Origin: Shewanella livingstonensis | Lineage (GTDB): Bacteria > Pseudomonadota > Gammaproteobacteria > Enterobacterales > Shewanellaceae | NCBI RefSeq assembly: GCF_003855395.1 | Contig: NZ_CP034015.1 | Coordinates: 754,001-818,000 of the forward strand | Length of the DNA stretch: 64,000 bases | Direction: 5' to 3' | Part shown: piece after piece, positions 37,999-47,672 of the stretch | Layout: each line of letters opens with the position of its first letter | How positions within the stretch are numbered: the first letter of the stretch is position 1 | Made by a program: the position numbers and the translations under genes | Notes under the pieces: model-generated | What the model saw: only the letters and a program-made list of their open reading frames with translations | Databases searched by the model: none | Told to the model about the DNA's origin: nothing

Positions 37999-39090
37999 AT
38001 GGACATAAAATATAATTTAAAATCAGCGTCAGAGCGCCGCACAGAACCATTTAAGCCAGAAGGCGATGTGGGTTTTGGTAGACTTCGTACTGATCACATG
38101 TTTTTAATGGATTATCGTGATGGTCAATGGTGCGATCCGCGCATAGTGCCTTACGGTCCGTTTGAAATGGCGCCTGGTGCAATGACATTGCATTATGGCC
38201 AATCTATTTTTGAAGGTGCAAAAGCCTTTATGCACGAAGACGGTGAGATCTATACTTTCCGTTTAAACAAAAATGCTGAGCGCATGAACCGTTCTGCCGA
38301 TATCGTTTGTATTCCAAATATCGATGAAGCGATGCAAGTTAAGGCTATTAATGCCCTTATTGATGTCGATCGCTTGTGGTTTCCGCAACAAGATGGTGCG
38401 TGTTTATATATTCGTCCGTTTATCTTTGCAACGGAAGATCGCTTGTCTGTTAGCCCAAGCCAACAATACACTTTTTGTGTCATGTTAAGCCCATCTGGTG
38501 CGTATTATGCGTCAGGGGTTAATAAAGGCATTCGCTTGTTAATTACAACGAAGTTTCATCGTGCAGTGTCTGGTGGTACGGGTGCATCTAAAGCTTCAGG
38601 TAACTACGCTGCTTCTTTGCGCGCAGGTAAAGCTGCGGCTGAATATGGCGCCGCACAAGTATTGTATTTAGATTCGACTAATACTCAAATTGAAGAAGTT
38701 GGCGCAATGAACCATTTTCATATTTTGAAAGATGGTACTGTAATTATTCCTACATTTACTGACACTATTTTAAAGTCGATAACGTCTCAATCTATGCTTG
38801 AATTGGGTGACTTATTAGGATGTGAAGTGCGACAAGAAACGGTGATGTTAGATAAGTTTATCGCCGATGTTGAGTCGGGTGAAATTATTGAGGCTGGTGG
38901 TTTTGGTACTGCAGCGGTGGTGTCTCCGGTGAGTTCATATATTTTTGAAGATGGACGTATTATCACTGTGGGTGATGGCAACGTTGGACCTAATATTCAA
39001 CGTATCTATAAAGTTTTCACCGAGCTACAAAAAGGTCACATACCAGCCCCAGAGGGTTGGGTAAAGCGTATTGAGCGTGTTGCTCTATAG
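37999..39090 (+). CDS. ilvE: Branched-chain amino acid aminotransferase, class II type
   Basis: A 363-residue PLP enzyme that performs the last step of Val, Leu and Ile biosynthesis with glutamate as amino donor. ATG 37999 (MDIKYNLKSASERR) follows AAGGTGG by six bases; the frame is open further upstream. The PLP-binding Lys 198 lies in GASKASGNYAASL, and FEGAKAF and ENGD-region motifs are present. The N-terminal extension and 363 residues place it with the longer eukaryotic/Bacillus-type BCATs rather than the ~309-residue E. coli IlvE. It is not in the ilvGMDA operon at 52-57 kb, so the pathway is split. Confidence 0.92.
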   Translation: MDIKYNLKSASERRTEPFKPEGDVGFGRLRTDHMFLMDYRDGQWCDPRIVPYGPFEMAPGAMTLHYGQSIFEGAKAFMHEDGEIYTFRLNKNAERMNRSADIVCIPNIDEAMQVKAINALIDVDRLWFPQQDGACLYIRPFIFATEDRLSVSPSQQYTFCVMLSPSGAYYASGVNKGIRLLITTKFHRAVSGGTGASKASGNYAASLRAGKAAAEYGAAQVLYLDSTNTQIEEVGAMNHFHILKDGTVIIPTFTDTILKSITSQSMLELGDLLGCEVRQETVMLDKFIADVESGEIIEAGGFGTAAVVSPVSSYIFEDGRIITVGDGNVGPNIQRIYKVFTELQKGHIPAPEGWVKRIERVAL

Positions 39091-39117
39091 TTCGCCTCAT
39101 CGGTAGTACGGTAATAG

Positions 39118-39138
39118 AAGCTCCTAGATGGAGCTTTT
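39118..39138 (+). terminator. ilvE terminator
   Basis: aagctcc-tagat-ggagctt followed by TTTT and another T-rich run. Confidence 0.75.
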
Positions 39139-39146
39139 ATTTTGCC

Positions 39147-42100
39147 TTAAAAATGACGAATTGCAGTTTTGTCTTGAGTTAATAAGACCATACAATCAGC
39201 GGCGCTTAATGGCTTGCTGAGCAAGAAACCTTGCACTTGATCGCAACCACCTTCACGTAAAAAATTCAACTGTGCTTGGGTTTCAACGCCTTCAGCTACT
39301 ACGTTAAGTTCTAAACTGTGGGCTAAAGTAATAATCGCGCTAGTGATAGCGGCATCATCAGGATCTTCTGTTATATCTCGCACAAATTCACGATCAATTT
39401 TCAAGGTATCAATGGGGAAGCGTTTCAAATAGCTTAAGCTTGAATATCCAGTGCCGAAATCATCAACGGCAATAGAAAGCCCTAGCGCTTTTAATTGTGC
39501 CAAGATAGCCACGGACTCTTGTGGGTTACCCATAATCATCGATTCTGTTAATTCGAGTTCTAGAGCGTTTGCAGGAAGTCCTGAGACCGCTAATGCGACT
39601 TCTATGGTCGAGATAATATCGGCTTTCAACTGTCTGGCTGAAAGGTTAACCGCAACGGATATATGCTCAAAGCCTTGTTGGTGCCATTGTGCTAGTTGGC
39701 TACAGGCTTGATTAATTGCCCAGTGACCAATCTGATTAATGATGCCGGTTTCTTCTGCAAGCGGGATAAACTCAACCGGTGAAATAAAGCCAAGCTCTGG
39801 GCTTTCCCAGCGCATCAAGGCTTCAAGGCCGACAATTTTTTCAGTTTTGACATCGTATTTAGGTTGGTAAACTAAATATAGCTCATTTTCTTGCATTGCT
39901 TTTTTAAGCCCTGCTTCTAGTTGAACATAACGCGTTGCATATTGATTTAATTGTTCAGTATAGAATTGGAAGTTATTCCGGCCCAAAGATTTAGCATGAT
40001 ACATGGCGGTATCGGCATACTTAATTAACGATGTGGTGTCTTGAGCATCTTCAGGATACAAACTGATCCCAATTGATGGTGAAATCGTCAGCACTTTATC
40101 GTCAAGTAAAAACGGCGTTTGGAATGCATGTAACACTTTTTCTGCAATAATAGTGGCGGCTTTAGTTTTAGCAACCCCTTCTAAAATAATCGTAAATTCA
40201 TCACCACCTAGACGTGCAACTGTGTCGCCATCGCGCACCGCATTTTGTAGGCGATGGGCAACGGCTTTAAGCAGTAAATCACCAATATGATGGCCCATTG
40301 AATCATTGATATGTTTAAAGCGGTCAAGATCTAAAAATAACAATGCCACAATGCTATTGGCGCGTTGCGCTTTGGTCACTGCTTGATTGAGACGATCTTG
40401 GAACAAGGTACGGTTAGGCAATCCGGTCAATGGATCAAAATTAGCTAATACTCGTAAATCTTCTTCAGCTTTTTTACGCGCTGTAATATCGGTGAAAACC
40501 GCAACAAAGTGACTAGTTTCACCCTTATTATTAATAACTTGGTTTATCTCTAACCATGCGAGAATCCCGCGGCGATCGCGGGTTCTAATATGAGTTTCAC
40601 CAGCCCAATGTTTGTGTCTTAATAGTTGGACTTCAACTGAATTATAAAACTCGCGAGACTGCTTCCCCATAGTTAAAAATAAGAAATGCTTGCCAACCAC
40701 ATCACGATGTTTAAAGCCTGTAATTCGGCTAAAAGCAGGGTTTACTGAGCGAATTTGGTAATCGAGTTCGCCAACGACAACCGCTTCATTCATGCTAAAT
40801 AGTACTTGTGATGACAGTTTTAATTCGTTTTCGGTTAACTTCCGACTGGTAATATCTTTATGGGTACCCGCCATTCGCACCGGAATATTATTGCTATCGC
40901 GTTCAACAATTTGCCCACGGTCTAGCACCCAGGCCCATTCTCCTGGCTTAGTTTCAACGCGGTACTCTGCTTCAAAAAACTCGCTTTCACCATTTAAATG
41001 GTCATTAAGCAGTTTTTGCACTCGAGGTTTGTCTTCGGGATCGATATTTTTAATGAATAATTGATCATTTAACGAAAAATTCATCGGTTCAATTATGTTG
41101 GTTCGATAGACTTTATCGTCTTTAATATTCCAATCCCACATACCATCACCAGAGGCCCAAAGCGCCAATTTTAGGCGTTCTTCTGAGGCACGAATACTGC
41201 TATCAAACTCTCGTTGCTTAGCCAGTTTTTTCTGTCTGGTAGAGAAAATCCAAATAATGATTAATAACCCAAAGGTGACATACAATGCATAAGCAATGTG
41301 AGTCATATAAATAGGTGGTACAACAGAGACATTTATATTTAGGGTGTATTGACTGTATTTATTAGTCCCTAGCGCATGGCGAACCATTAAGGTGTATTCA
41401 CCAGGAGGCAGATTGGTATAGGTAATTTCGTTGCCATGAGATAGCTCACGCCAATCGTTATCAAAGCCGTCTAAAAAGTAGCTAAAACGGCTTAACCCAG
41501 GGTAATTAAAATTGAGCGAGCCGATTTCAAAGCTAATGAGTTGTTGCTCATACGCCATGAAAATGTGTGGTGCATGGCTTAAGTCGCGAATTGGGTACTG
41601 GGTTTCACCAATAGTGTATTTAGTCAGCGCCAGTTTATTCTCGGCTCTCTGGGTTGGAATAGTGGAGGGGGTAAACTGGTTAAGTCCTCTAATACCGCCA
41701 AACCATAATGTACCGTTAGCCTCTTTAAATTTAGCGGCACCATTAAACTCATTAGCTTGCAGGCCCTCGAATTTATTATAGGAAATAAAATGTTGATCAC
41801 TGGGAGTAAAACGTGAGATCCCAGAGTTGGTGCTGAGCCACAAATCGTGTTTATCATCTTCTAAAATAGCGTAAACAGTATTACTGCTGTCATCAGCATT
41901 AACGTCCATTCGTTCAAACTTAAAGGCACCGTACTCTATTGTTAGCTTGTCTATACCGCCATGGGTGGCCACCCAAAAGTCACCATTGTCTGCTAATAAA
42001 AAATCTCTAACTCGGTTGTCGCTGAGGCTGTTAGGATTGTCAGGATCGTTACTTAGAAAGTCTAGCTTTTGCTCTTCTGCAGAGAGCCTTACTACCCCTC

Positions 42101-43676
42101 CCATGGTGCCTAACCAAAGATAACCTTGGCTAAAATAGAGCTTAATAATTTGATATTTAAATGGTGAAAAGTCAGCTTGAAAACCAAAGTTGTAAGCCAT
42201 CATACGGTTAGTATATTCAGAAATGAAATACAACCCTTGTGAGCTGGCTATCCATAAGCGATCTTTGTCGTCAAAGGCTAAACTGCGGATCTTATTATCT
42301 GCTCTAAACTGCTCATTTTCAGGTTTGACTTGCTCCAATATGTTGCTGTTGTCTAGTGTAAACAGGCCTACATTAGTGGCAAACCATAGTAAACCTTGTT
42401 TATCTTGCACAATGTCATGCACTATTAATGACAACTGTTCTGCTGGCACGGCTAATTTATTGGCAAATAACTCATTGATATTGTGGTATTGGTTATCATT
42501 AGGAACCAAATACTTTAGCCCTGCACCATCGGTACCTATCCACAGACGTTGCTGCTTGTCCCGAAAAATAGTACGGATCATGTTTGCCATGCCTGGCGTA
42601 TTGGTTTGGTAATCGTAAAAGTGCTTAAAGTATTGATTGCTGAGGCTGAGCTTATCGATACCCGAATATCCGGTGCCAATCCATAAAGTACCATTTTGAT
42701 CTAGCATTAAGCTTTGTAGAGTATTGGCACTGATGGTATTGAGTGCTTGTGGATTATGTTTATAAGCCCTGCTGTGCCACTTACCATCAATAAAGTCGAG
42801 TTTGAATAGACCTGTATTGGTGCCAATGGCAAAAATTTGATTGGCATTAATTACTTCAAAATCTGTAATGTTGCGGTTGTTACCATAACTCTCATCATTC
42901 GACCATATCAGTTCTTTTTGATGAGTATCGAGATTATAGCGCCAAATTTGATTGTCGATGGCTAACCATACTGAATAAACTGAACTTGATTTGACTTGGT
43001 TTACCGTCATATTAATGGGGATATCAAGCCGAATAATAGTATTACTATCAATGGCAAATGTGCCATGAGATTGAGTGCCAACGACAATGTATTTATTATC
43101 GATATTGGCAATGCTGGTAATATTAGGCGCGATGTTGTTGCCGAGACTAACAGGAGTGATTTTTTCAGTTTTTAGGGAGACAATAAATAGGCCTGAACGT
43201 GTGCCGACCCAAAGGGTATCGCCAATCACGGCAAGGTTAGTGACCTGCAGGTCTGTTAATCCTTGAGGTTGTTTAAACTGAGTAAATTGGCCAGTAGTTA
43301 AATTTAACCTATTAAGGCCATTATTGTTGGTTCCTACCCATAAATCACCATCAGGTGACTGCAAAATGTTAGTAATAAAATTGCCTGAAATAGCCTGGCT
43401 ATTTCCTTGCTGCTTTAAGTATAAGCTAAACTCAACACCATTATAGCTGTGCAAACCATCTTGGGTGCCAATCCATAACATTCCCGAACTGTCCATAAAC
43501 AGGCGAGTGATCGAGTTTTGATTAAGGCCATCTTTTGTATCGAAGTGCTCAAATTTTACTTCGGTCAGGCTATCGTCATATGGTTCATTTTTTTGTGCTG
43601 AAACCGCCACTGAAAAACTCAATGTAAAGACGAGAATTAGCCAGTGTGTTAAAAGCGTGAATGCACGAAAATTCAA
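39147..43676 (-). CDS. Sensor with Reg_prop repeats, PAS, GGDEF and EAL domains
   Basis: A 1509-residue inner-membrane signalling protein. Order: signal peptide (1-28), periplasmic sensor of about 700 residues made of Reg_prop beta-propeller repeats (recurrent WIGT-, LWFG-type motifs), a Y_Y_Y domain (about 720-800), one membrane helix (about 805-830), two PAS/PAC units (about 850-1085), GGDEF (ARLGGDEFTII, near 1155, canonical) and EAL (GLEALMRWESPE, near 1285, canonical). It could both make and break down cyclic-di-GMP; usually one activity dominates. The Reg_prop/Y_Y_Y sensor of polysaccharide-responsive hybrid regulators is here joined to c-di-GMP turnover. The gene stands alone. Confidence 0.9.
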   Translation of the reverse strand: MNFRAFTLLTHWLILVFTLSFSVAVSAQKNEPYDDSLTEVKFEHFDTKDGLNQNSITRLFMDSSGMLWIGTQDGLHSYNGVEFSLYLKQQGNSQAISGNFITNILQSPDGDLWVGTNNNGLNRLNLTTGQFTQFKQPQGLTDLQVTNLAVIGDTLWVGTRSGLFIVSLKTEKITPVSLGNNIAPNITSIANIDNKYIVVGTQSHGTFAIDSNTIIRLDIPINMTVNQVKSSSVYSVWLAIDNQIWRYNLDTHQKELIWSNDESYGNNRNITDFEVINANQIFAIGTNTGLFKLDFIDGKWHSRAYKHNPQALNTISANTLQSLMLDQNGTLWIGTGYSGIDKLSLSNQYFKHFYDYQTNTPGMANMIRTIFRDKQQRLWIGTDGAGLKYLVPNDNQYHNINELFANKLAVPAEQLSLIVHDIVQDKQGLLWFATNVGLFTLDNSNILEQVKPENEQFRADNKIRSLAFDDKDRLWIASSQGLYFISEYTNRMMAYNFGFQADFSPFKYQIIKLYFSQGYLWLGTMGGVVRLSAEEQKLDFLSNDPDNPNSLSDNRVRDFLLADNGDFWVATHGGIDKLTIEYGAFKFERMDVNADDSSNTVYAILEDDKHDLWLSTNSGISRFTPSDQHFISYNKFEGLQANEFNGAAKFKEANGTLWFGGIRGLNQFTPSTIPTQRAENKLALTKYTIGETQYPIRDLSHAPHIFMAYEQQLISFEIGSLNFNYPGLSRFSYFLDGFDNDWRELSHGNEITYTNLPPGEYTLMVRHALGTNKYSQYTLNINVSVVPPIYMTHIAYALYVTFGLLIIIWIFSTRQKKLAKQREFDSSIRASEERLKLALWASGDGMWDWNIKDDKVYRTNIIEPMNFSLNDQLFIKNIDPEDKPRVQKLLNDHLNGESEFFEAEYRVETKPGEWAWVLDRGQIVERDSNNIPVRMAGTHKDITSRKLTENELKLSSQVLFSMNEAVVVGELDYQIRSVNPAFSRITGFKHRDVVGKHFLFLTMGKQSREFYNSVEVQLLRHKHWAGETHIRTRDRRGILAWLEINQVINNKGETSHFVAVFTDITARKKAEEDLRVLANFDPLTGLPNRTLFQDRLNQAVTKAQRANSIVALLFLDLDRFKHINDSMGHHIGDLLLKAVAHRLQNAVRDGDTVARLGGDEFTIILEGVAKTKAATIIAEKVLHAFQTPFLLDDKVLTISPSIGISLYPEDAQDTTSLIKYADTAMYHAKSLGRNNFQFYTEQLNQYATRYVQLEAGLKKAMQENELYLVYQPKYDVKTEKIVGLEALMRWESPELGFISPVEFIPLAEETGIINQIGHWAINQACSQLAQWHQQGFEHISVAVNLSARQLKADIISTIEVALAVSGLPANALELELTESMIMGNPQESVAILAQLKALGLSIAVDDFGTGYSSLSYLKRFPIDTLKIDREFVRDITEDPDDAAITSAIITLAHSLELNVVAEGVETQAQLNFLREGGCDQVQGFLLSKPLSAADCMVLLTQDKTAIRHF

Positions 43677-43885
43677 ATTTCACCCATAAAGTTTCATTGG
43701 AAAAGTTGTGATAAATATTAATTATGTTAACAAAAAAGTATTTAATTAACGCTTAGACATTTAGTTGTTAATTAATTTTATCAATTGAGTTAGCGATAAA
43801 CTCTTTTTCTTATAAAACTGACAGTTTTACACGTTCAACGCAACAGAAAATCGTCATTTGTCGATTTTATGACAATTTAACTACG

Positions 43886-44800
43886 TTAATGCGGATTCTG
43901 TGGTTGATAAGCTTTTATTATGTCATCAATTTGCTGATCTTTTTCAATCCAAAGCTGATTTAACCAGCGCTGAAATTCGACCCGTGTTTCCGGACTTGAA
44001 AAGTAAACTTGTGAATCTACCTTCGGCACAGGTAGCGTTTCAACGCGCATTACCACTTTTTTGGTACGTCCATGCATTACATTAGCCAGTACTTTTTCCG
44101 AGGTTTCAGGGTAAACCAATGTAATATTTAATAGGCCAGTAAACTGCTCACCCATTGCTGAGAGTGTAAAAGCAATGCCGCTGGCTTTAGGGCGGAGTAA
44201 ATGGCGATAAGGCGAATTCTGGCGTAGACGCTTTTCTTCGGTAAAACGACTGCCTTCAACATAATTAATAATCGATGTGGGCATGTGCTTAAAGCGTTCG
44301 CAAGCTTTGCGAGTCGTTTGAAGATCTTTACCTTTTAACTTTGGATTTTTTTTCAGCTTAGCAGCACTGGTTCGATCCATAAATGGCATATCCAGAGCCC
44401 AGCAACCCAACCCCATTATTGGCACATACAGTAGTTCTTTTTTTAAAAAGAACTTTAACATTGGAATATGGTTGCGCAATAAGTATGTTTGGGCAGCAAT
44501 ATCAAAGCCACTAACATGATTACTAACCAGTAAATACCAGCCGTTAGGATCAAGCTTATCTAATCCTTTTACGTCCCATTCAATATTTGAAATTAAGTAT
44601 AAAATGCCGCCATTACATGTAGCCCACGACCACATAAAACGGTTCATTATCCGTGTTAATAGTCGTCTAGCAGGTAGAAAAGGCAGTAATAATTTTGCGA
44701 CACCGCCAATCGTTAACAATGAGCTCCATACAAGCGTATTGATGATCAATAACAACAGACTGATAATAAAGAGTACTGGGCCTGGTAAAAAAGACAGCAT
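43886..44800 (-). CDS. 1-acyl-glycerol-phosphate acyltransferase-family protein
   Basis: A 304-residue membrane-associated acyltransferase (LPLAT/PlsC superfamily). Motif I is His 95-x4-Asp 100 (NHVSGFD), motif III is VEGSRFTEEK, where the usual EGTR is EGSR. An N-terminal hydrophobic helix anchors it. The group that includes E. coli YihG transfers acyl chains to lysophosphatidic acid or other glycerophospholipids. It is 6 bases downstream of a paralogue (44807-45703) and reads with it, so both come from one mRNA and probably arose by tandem duplication. Confidence 0.88.
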   Translation of the reverse strand: MLSFLPGPVLFIISLLLLIINTLVWSSLLTIGGVAKLLLPFLPARRLLTRIMNRFMWSWATCNGGILYLISNIEWDVKGLDKLDPNGWYLLVSNHVSGFDIAAQTYLLRNHIPMLKFFLKKELLYVPIMGLGCWALDMPFMDRTSAAKLKKNPKLKGKDLQTTRKACERFKHMPTSIINYVEGSRFTEEKRLRQNSPYRHLLRPKASGIAFTLSAMGEQFTGLLNITLVYPETSEKVLANVMHGRTKKVVMRVETLPVPKVDSQVYFSSPETRVEFQRWLNQLWIEKDQQIDDIIKAYQPQNPH

Positions 44801-44806
44801 ATATTG

Positions 44807-45703
44807 TTACACCTCTTGCTTTGCTTGTGAGGCAATTTCTTGTAGCTGCGAATCTTTATCGAGCCAGATTTGATTGAGCTGTTCTTGGAATTTAATTTTA
44901 AATTCACGATCTTTCATGTAATCACCACGCATATCCTGAGGAATATCAGTAATTTTGATATTTACTCTAACCTCAGTCAATCCACCACAAATATATTGCC
45001 AATAAGTTGGTACTGTATCTGGATAATATATGGTGACATTCACTAGTTTATTAATATGTTCACCCATAGCCGATAGCGCAAAAGCCATTCCTCCAGCTTT
45101 GGGTTTTAAAAGATGCTGAAAAGGTGACGCTTGCTTGTCGTGCTTAGCGGCAGTAAAACGTGTCCCTTCGACAAAGTTCATAATACTCACTGGCTTAGTT
45201 TTAAATTTCTCGCACGCTTTACGAGTAATTTCAATGTCTTTACCTTTTAATTTAGGGTTTTTCCGTAATTGTGACGTGCTATAACGGCGCATAAATGGAA
45301 AATCTAATGCCCACCAAGCCAGGCCAAGTATTGGTACAAAAATAAGTTCTTGTTTGAGAAAAAACTTTAAAAAAGGAATTTTACGGTTAAATACACGTTG
45401 TAAAATCAGAATGTCGACCCACGACTGATGGTTAGCAATAACCATATACCATTCTTGCTCAGAAAATGATTGATCGCCGGTAACGTTAATGCACATCGGA
45501 TGAAAAATGGCTTCTATCACGGTATTAATGCTTATCCATGCTGTTGCGCAGTTATCGAGAATATAACTACAGCCTTTTTGGCAAATGCCAATTGGGATCA
45601 ACTTTACAACACTGAACGCCAAGATAGGGATGGTCCAAAAAATGGTATTAATTAAATAGCATAAGAATGCGATTGAACCTTTGGTTTTAGAAAGCAGCGA
45701 CAT
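44807..45703 (-). CDS. 1-acyl-glycerol-phosphate acyltransferase-family protein, paralogue
   Basis: A 298-residue LPLAT-superfamily acyltransferase, with His 92-x4-Asp 97 (NHQSWVD) and VEGTRFTAAK, where the canonical EGTR is kept. An N-terminal hydrophobic helix and a second hydrophobic stretch follow. It is clearly a paralogue of 43886-44800: shared stretches include PMLKFFLKKEL/PFLKFFLKQEL and NPKLKGKD. GGAGAG precedes the start. YihG-type, substrate unknown. Confidence 0.88.
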   Translation of the reverse strand: MSLLSKTKGSIAFLCYLINTIFWTIPILAFSVVKLIPIGICQKGCSYILDNCATAWISINTVIEAIFHPMCINVTGDQSFSEQEWYMVIANHQSWVDILILQRVFNRKIPFLKFFLKQELIFVPILGLAWWALDFPFMRRYSTSQLRKNPKLKGKDIEITRKACEKFKTKPVSIMNFVEGTRFTAAKHDKQASPFQHLLKPKAGGMAFALSAMGEHINKLVNVTIYYPDTVPTYWQYICGGLTEVRVNIKITDIPQDMRGDYMKDREFKIKFQEQLNQIWLDKDSQLQEIASQAKQEV

Positions 45704-45782
45704 TTTTCTCTCCTATTAAACGGAGGGCTATGTTACTCGTAGTCGCTGTTTTGCTCAATCAATACGATAGGTTAAATTACGT

Positions 45783-47306
45783 TTATTGCTGATTCAGTCT
45801 TGCCAGTAATCGATCCATTGCCCGATAACCAAGTGCTTGAGCAATGTGGCTACGCTCGGTAGTAGGTGATTGCTGCAAGTCGGCTATGGTTCGTGATACG
45901 CGTTGAATACGATGAAAGCTGCGAACAGACAAGCCTAAGCTCACCACGCTTTGTTCTAAAAACTCGAGATCAGGCTGAGTAATCGCACCATCTTGCTTGA
46001 GTTGCTTTGGGGTTAACTCACTATTTAATACACCTGCACGGCTGAGTTGTTGATCGCGGGCCTGTTTAACGCGCTTAGCTATTTCAACGCTGGTCTCACC
46101 TGGCTTGTGCTGTTGGGTTAAGGTGCCTGCAGGAAGTTTAGGTACATCCACGGTCAAATCAAAACGATCTAAAAATGGTCCGGATAAACGCGATAAATAA
46201 CGTTGAATTTGATCTGGGGTCGAACGCGCCCGTTCTGTATCGCCACAGGGGCTAGGATTCATTGCTGCAATGAGCTGAAATCGACTTAAAAACGTTAATT
46301 TAGCGGCTGCGCGTGAAATTTCAACTTGACCCGTTTCTATTGGCTCCCTAAGGCAATCTAAAACCTTCCGTGGAAACTCGGCTATTTCATCAAGAAATAA
46401 TATTCCGCGATGGGCTAATGATATTTCCCCTGGTTTTGGTTGACTACCACCGCCAATCAATGCAATCGATGAAGCAGTATGATGCGGCGAGCGAAAAGGG
46501 CGGTTAAGGAAATTTTGTGGTTTAATATGTAATCCAGCAACAGAGTGAATAGCTGCTACCTCAATGGCTTCGTCGTAGGTAAGTTTGGGTAGTAACGGAA
46601 TTATGCGATTGGCCAACATGCTTTTTCCGGTACCTGGAGGACCTATAAATAGCATGTTATGCCCGCCAGCCGCCGCAATCTCCAGTCCTTGTTTAGCTTG
46701 ATATTGGCCGATGACATCGCTCATACAAAGTGATGACTGCAATTGAGGTTCTTCATCAATCCACTCGGGTAAGGTATCGAGTAAGGGCAGTTGTGCCTGA
46801 CCGTGTAGAAATGCTGCCAAGTTTTGTAAGTGGGCGACAAAATAACTGTGATTGTAGCCAACGAGTTCTGCTTCATGGCGATTTTCGATGGGCATAAAGA
46901 AATGATGTTGATCATTACGTGCCGCAATAATGGCCGGTAATAAGCCGCTACAAGGGCGAATTTGCCCAGAAAGAGCCAGTTCACCCACAAATTCGCATTG
47001 GTGTAATGCTTTAGCTGGAATTTGATTTGATGCTGCCAGAATACCTACTGCAATCGGTAAATCGTAGCGGCCGCCTTGCTTAGGTAAATCTGCAGGTGCT
47101 AGATTGACAGTAATTCGCCTTTGTGGAAACTCAAAGCCTGCATTTATTAATGCACTTCTAACGCGCTCTTTGGCTTCTTTAACTGAGGTTTCTGGTAGTC
47201 CTACTAGATTAAATGCCGGTAAACCATTGCTTAAATGTACTTCAACAGTCACTCTCGGCGCTTCTACACCGCAACTTGCTCGAGTAAATACACAGGCTAT
47301 TGCCAT
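45783..47306 (-). CDS. comM: ComM-type Mg-chelatase-like AAA+ ATPase (YifB)
   Basis: A 507-residue AAA+ ATPase of the Mg-chelatase/Lon-like family. The N-terminal domain 1-170 (ChlI-like, FNLVGLPETSVKEAKERVRSAL) is followed by the ATPase with Walker A GPPGTGKSMLAN, Walker B LFLDEIAEF and a C-terminal Mg-chelatase subunit region. In Vibrio cholerae ComM is a hexameric helicase that extends the D-loop during natural transformation. ATG 47306 with AGGAA six bases upstream is preferred over the open frame from 47312. Adjacent to no competence gene in the window. Confidence 0.92.
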   Translation of the reverse strand: MAIACVFTRASCGVEAPRVTVEVHLSNGLPAFNLVGLPETSVKEAKERVRSALINAGFEFPQRRITVNLAPADLPKQGGRYDLPIAVGILAASNQIPAKALHQCEFVGELALSGQIRPCSGLLPAIIAARNDQHHFFMPIENRHEAELVGYNHSYFVAHLQNLAAFLHGQAQLPLLDTLPEWIDEEPQLQSSLCMSDVIGQYQAKQGLEIAAAGGHNMLFIGPPGTGKSMLANRIIPLLPKLTYDEAIEVAAIHSVAGLHIKPQNFLNRPFRSPHHTASSIALIGGGSQPKPGEISLAHRGILFLDEIAEFPRKVLDCLREPIETGQVEISRAAAKLTFLSRFQLIAAMNPSPCGDTERARSTPDQIQRYLSRLSGPFLDRFDLTVDVPKLPAGTLTQQHKPGETSVEIAKRVKQARDQQLSRAGVLNSELTPKQLKQDGAITQPDLEFLEQSVVSLGLSVRSFHRIQRVSRTIADLQQSPTTERSHIAQALGYRAMDRLLARLNQQ

Positions 47307-47672
47307 TAACAATTCCTTTTGTTTGAATAATATACAAATTAAGAGATGGTTATAGTCTAGCAGTGATGTGTTTTTTTGCGTGATCTAGGCTAAATAAGTC
47401 AGATAAAGTTATGCTTGCACGCTAGTTTAAATCACTGTTGTTGAGTAGAATACCGTCGCTTAAGCGTACGCGAGGATCGATTTTTTATAGGTCTTTTGCC
47501 GTGAAACACGATAATGATATTCCATCACGCGTTATTTCTATCTGTATTGAATCATTAGCCCTGTTAATTTTAATATTAATAAATGGCTAAGGTCTTGCAT
47601 TTGCCCATTTTGCAACAATGATATGTCCATACATTCCTGATATTTTGGCTAGTATTCAGGTAAAGGTAAACT
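47307..47672. other. Intergenic region, comM / paeA
   Basis: About 365 bases between divergent genes. It contains a 29-codon open frame (GTG 47501-TAA 47590) ending in a hydrophobic stretch (SLALLILILING) but without a Shine-Dalgarno, and no clear hairpin or operator. I do not call a gene. Confidence 0.4.

Noticed and set aside
47501..47590. A 29-codon GTG-started open frame before paeA with a hydrophobic C-terminus.
   Set aside because: No Shine-Dalgarno and no conserved pattern that I can judge; recorded as intergenic.
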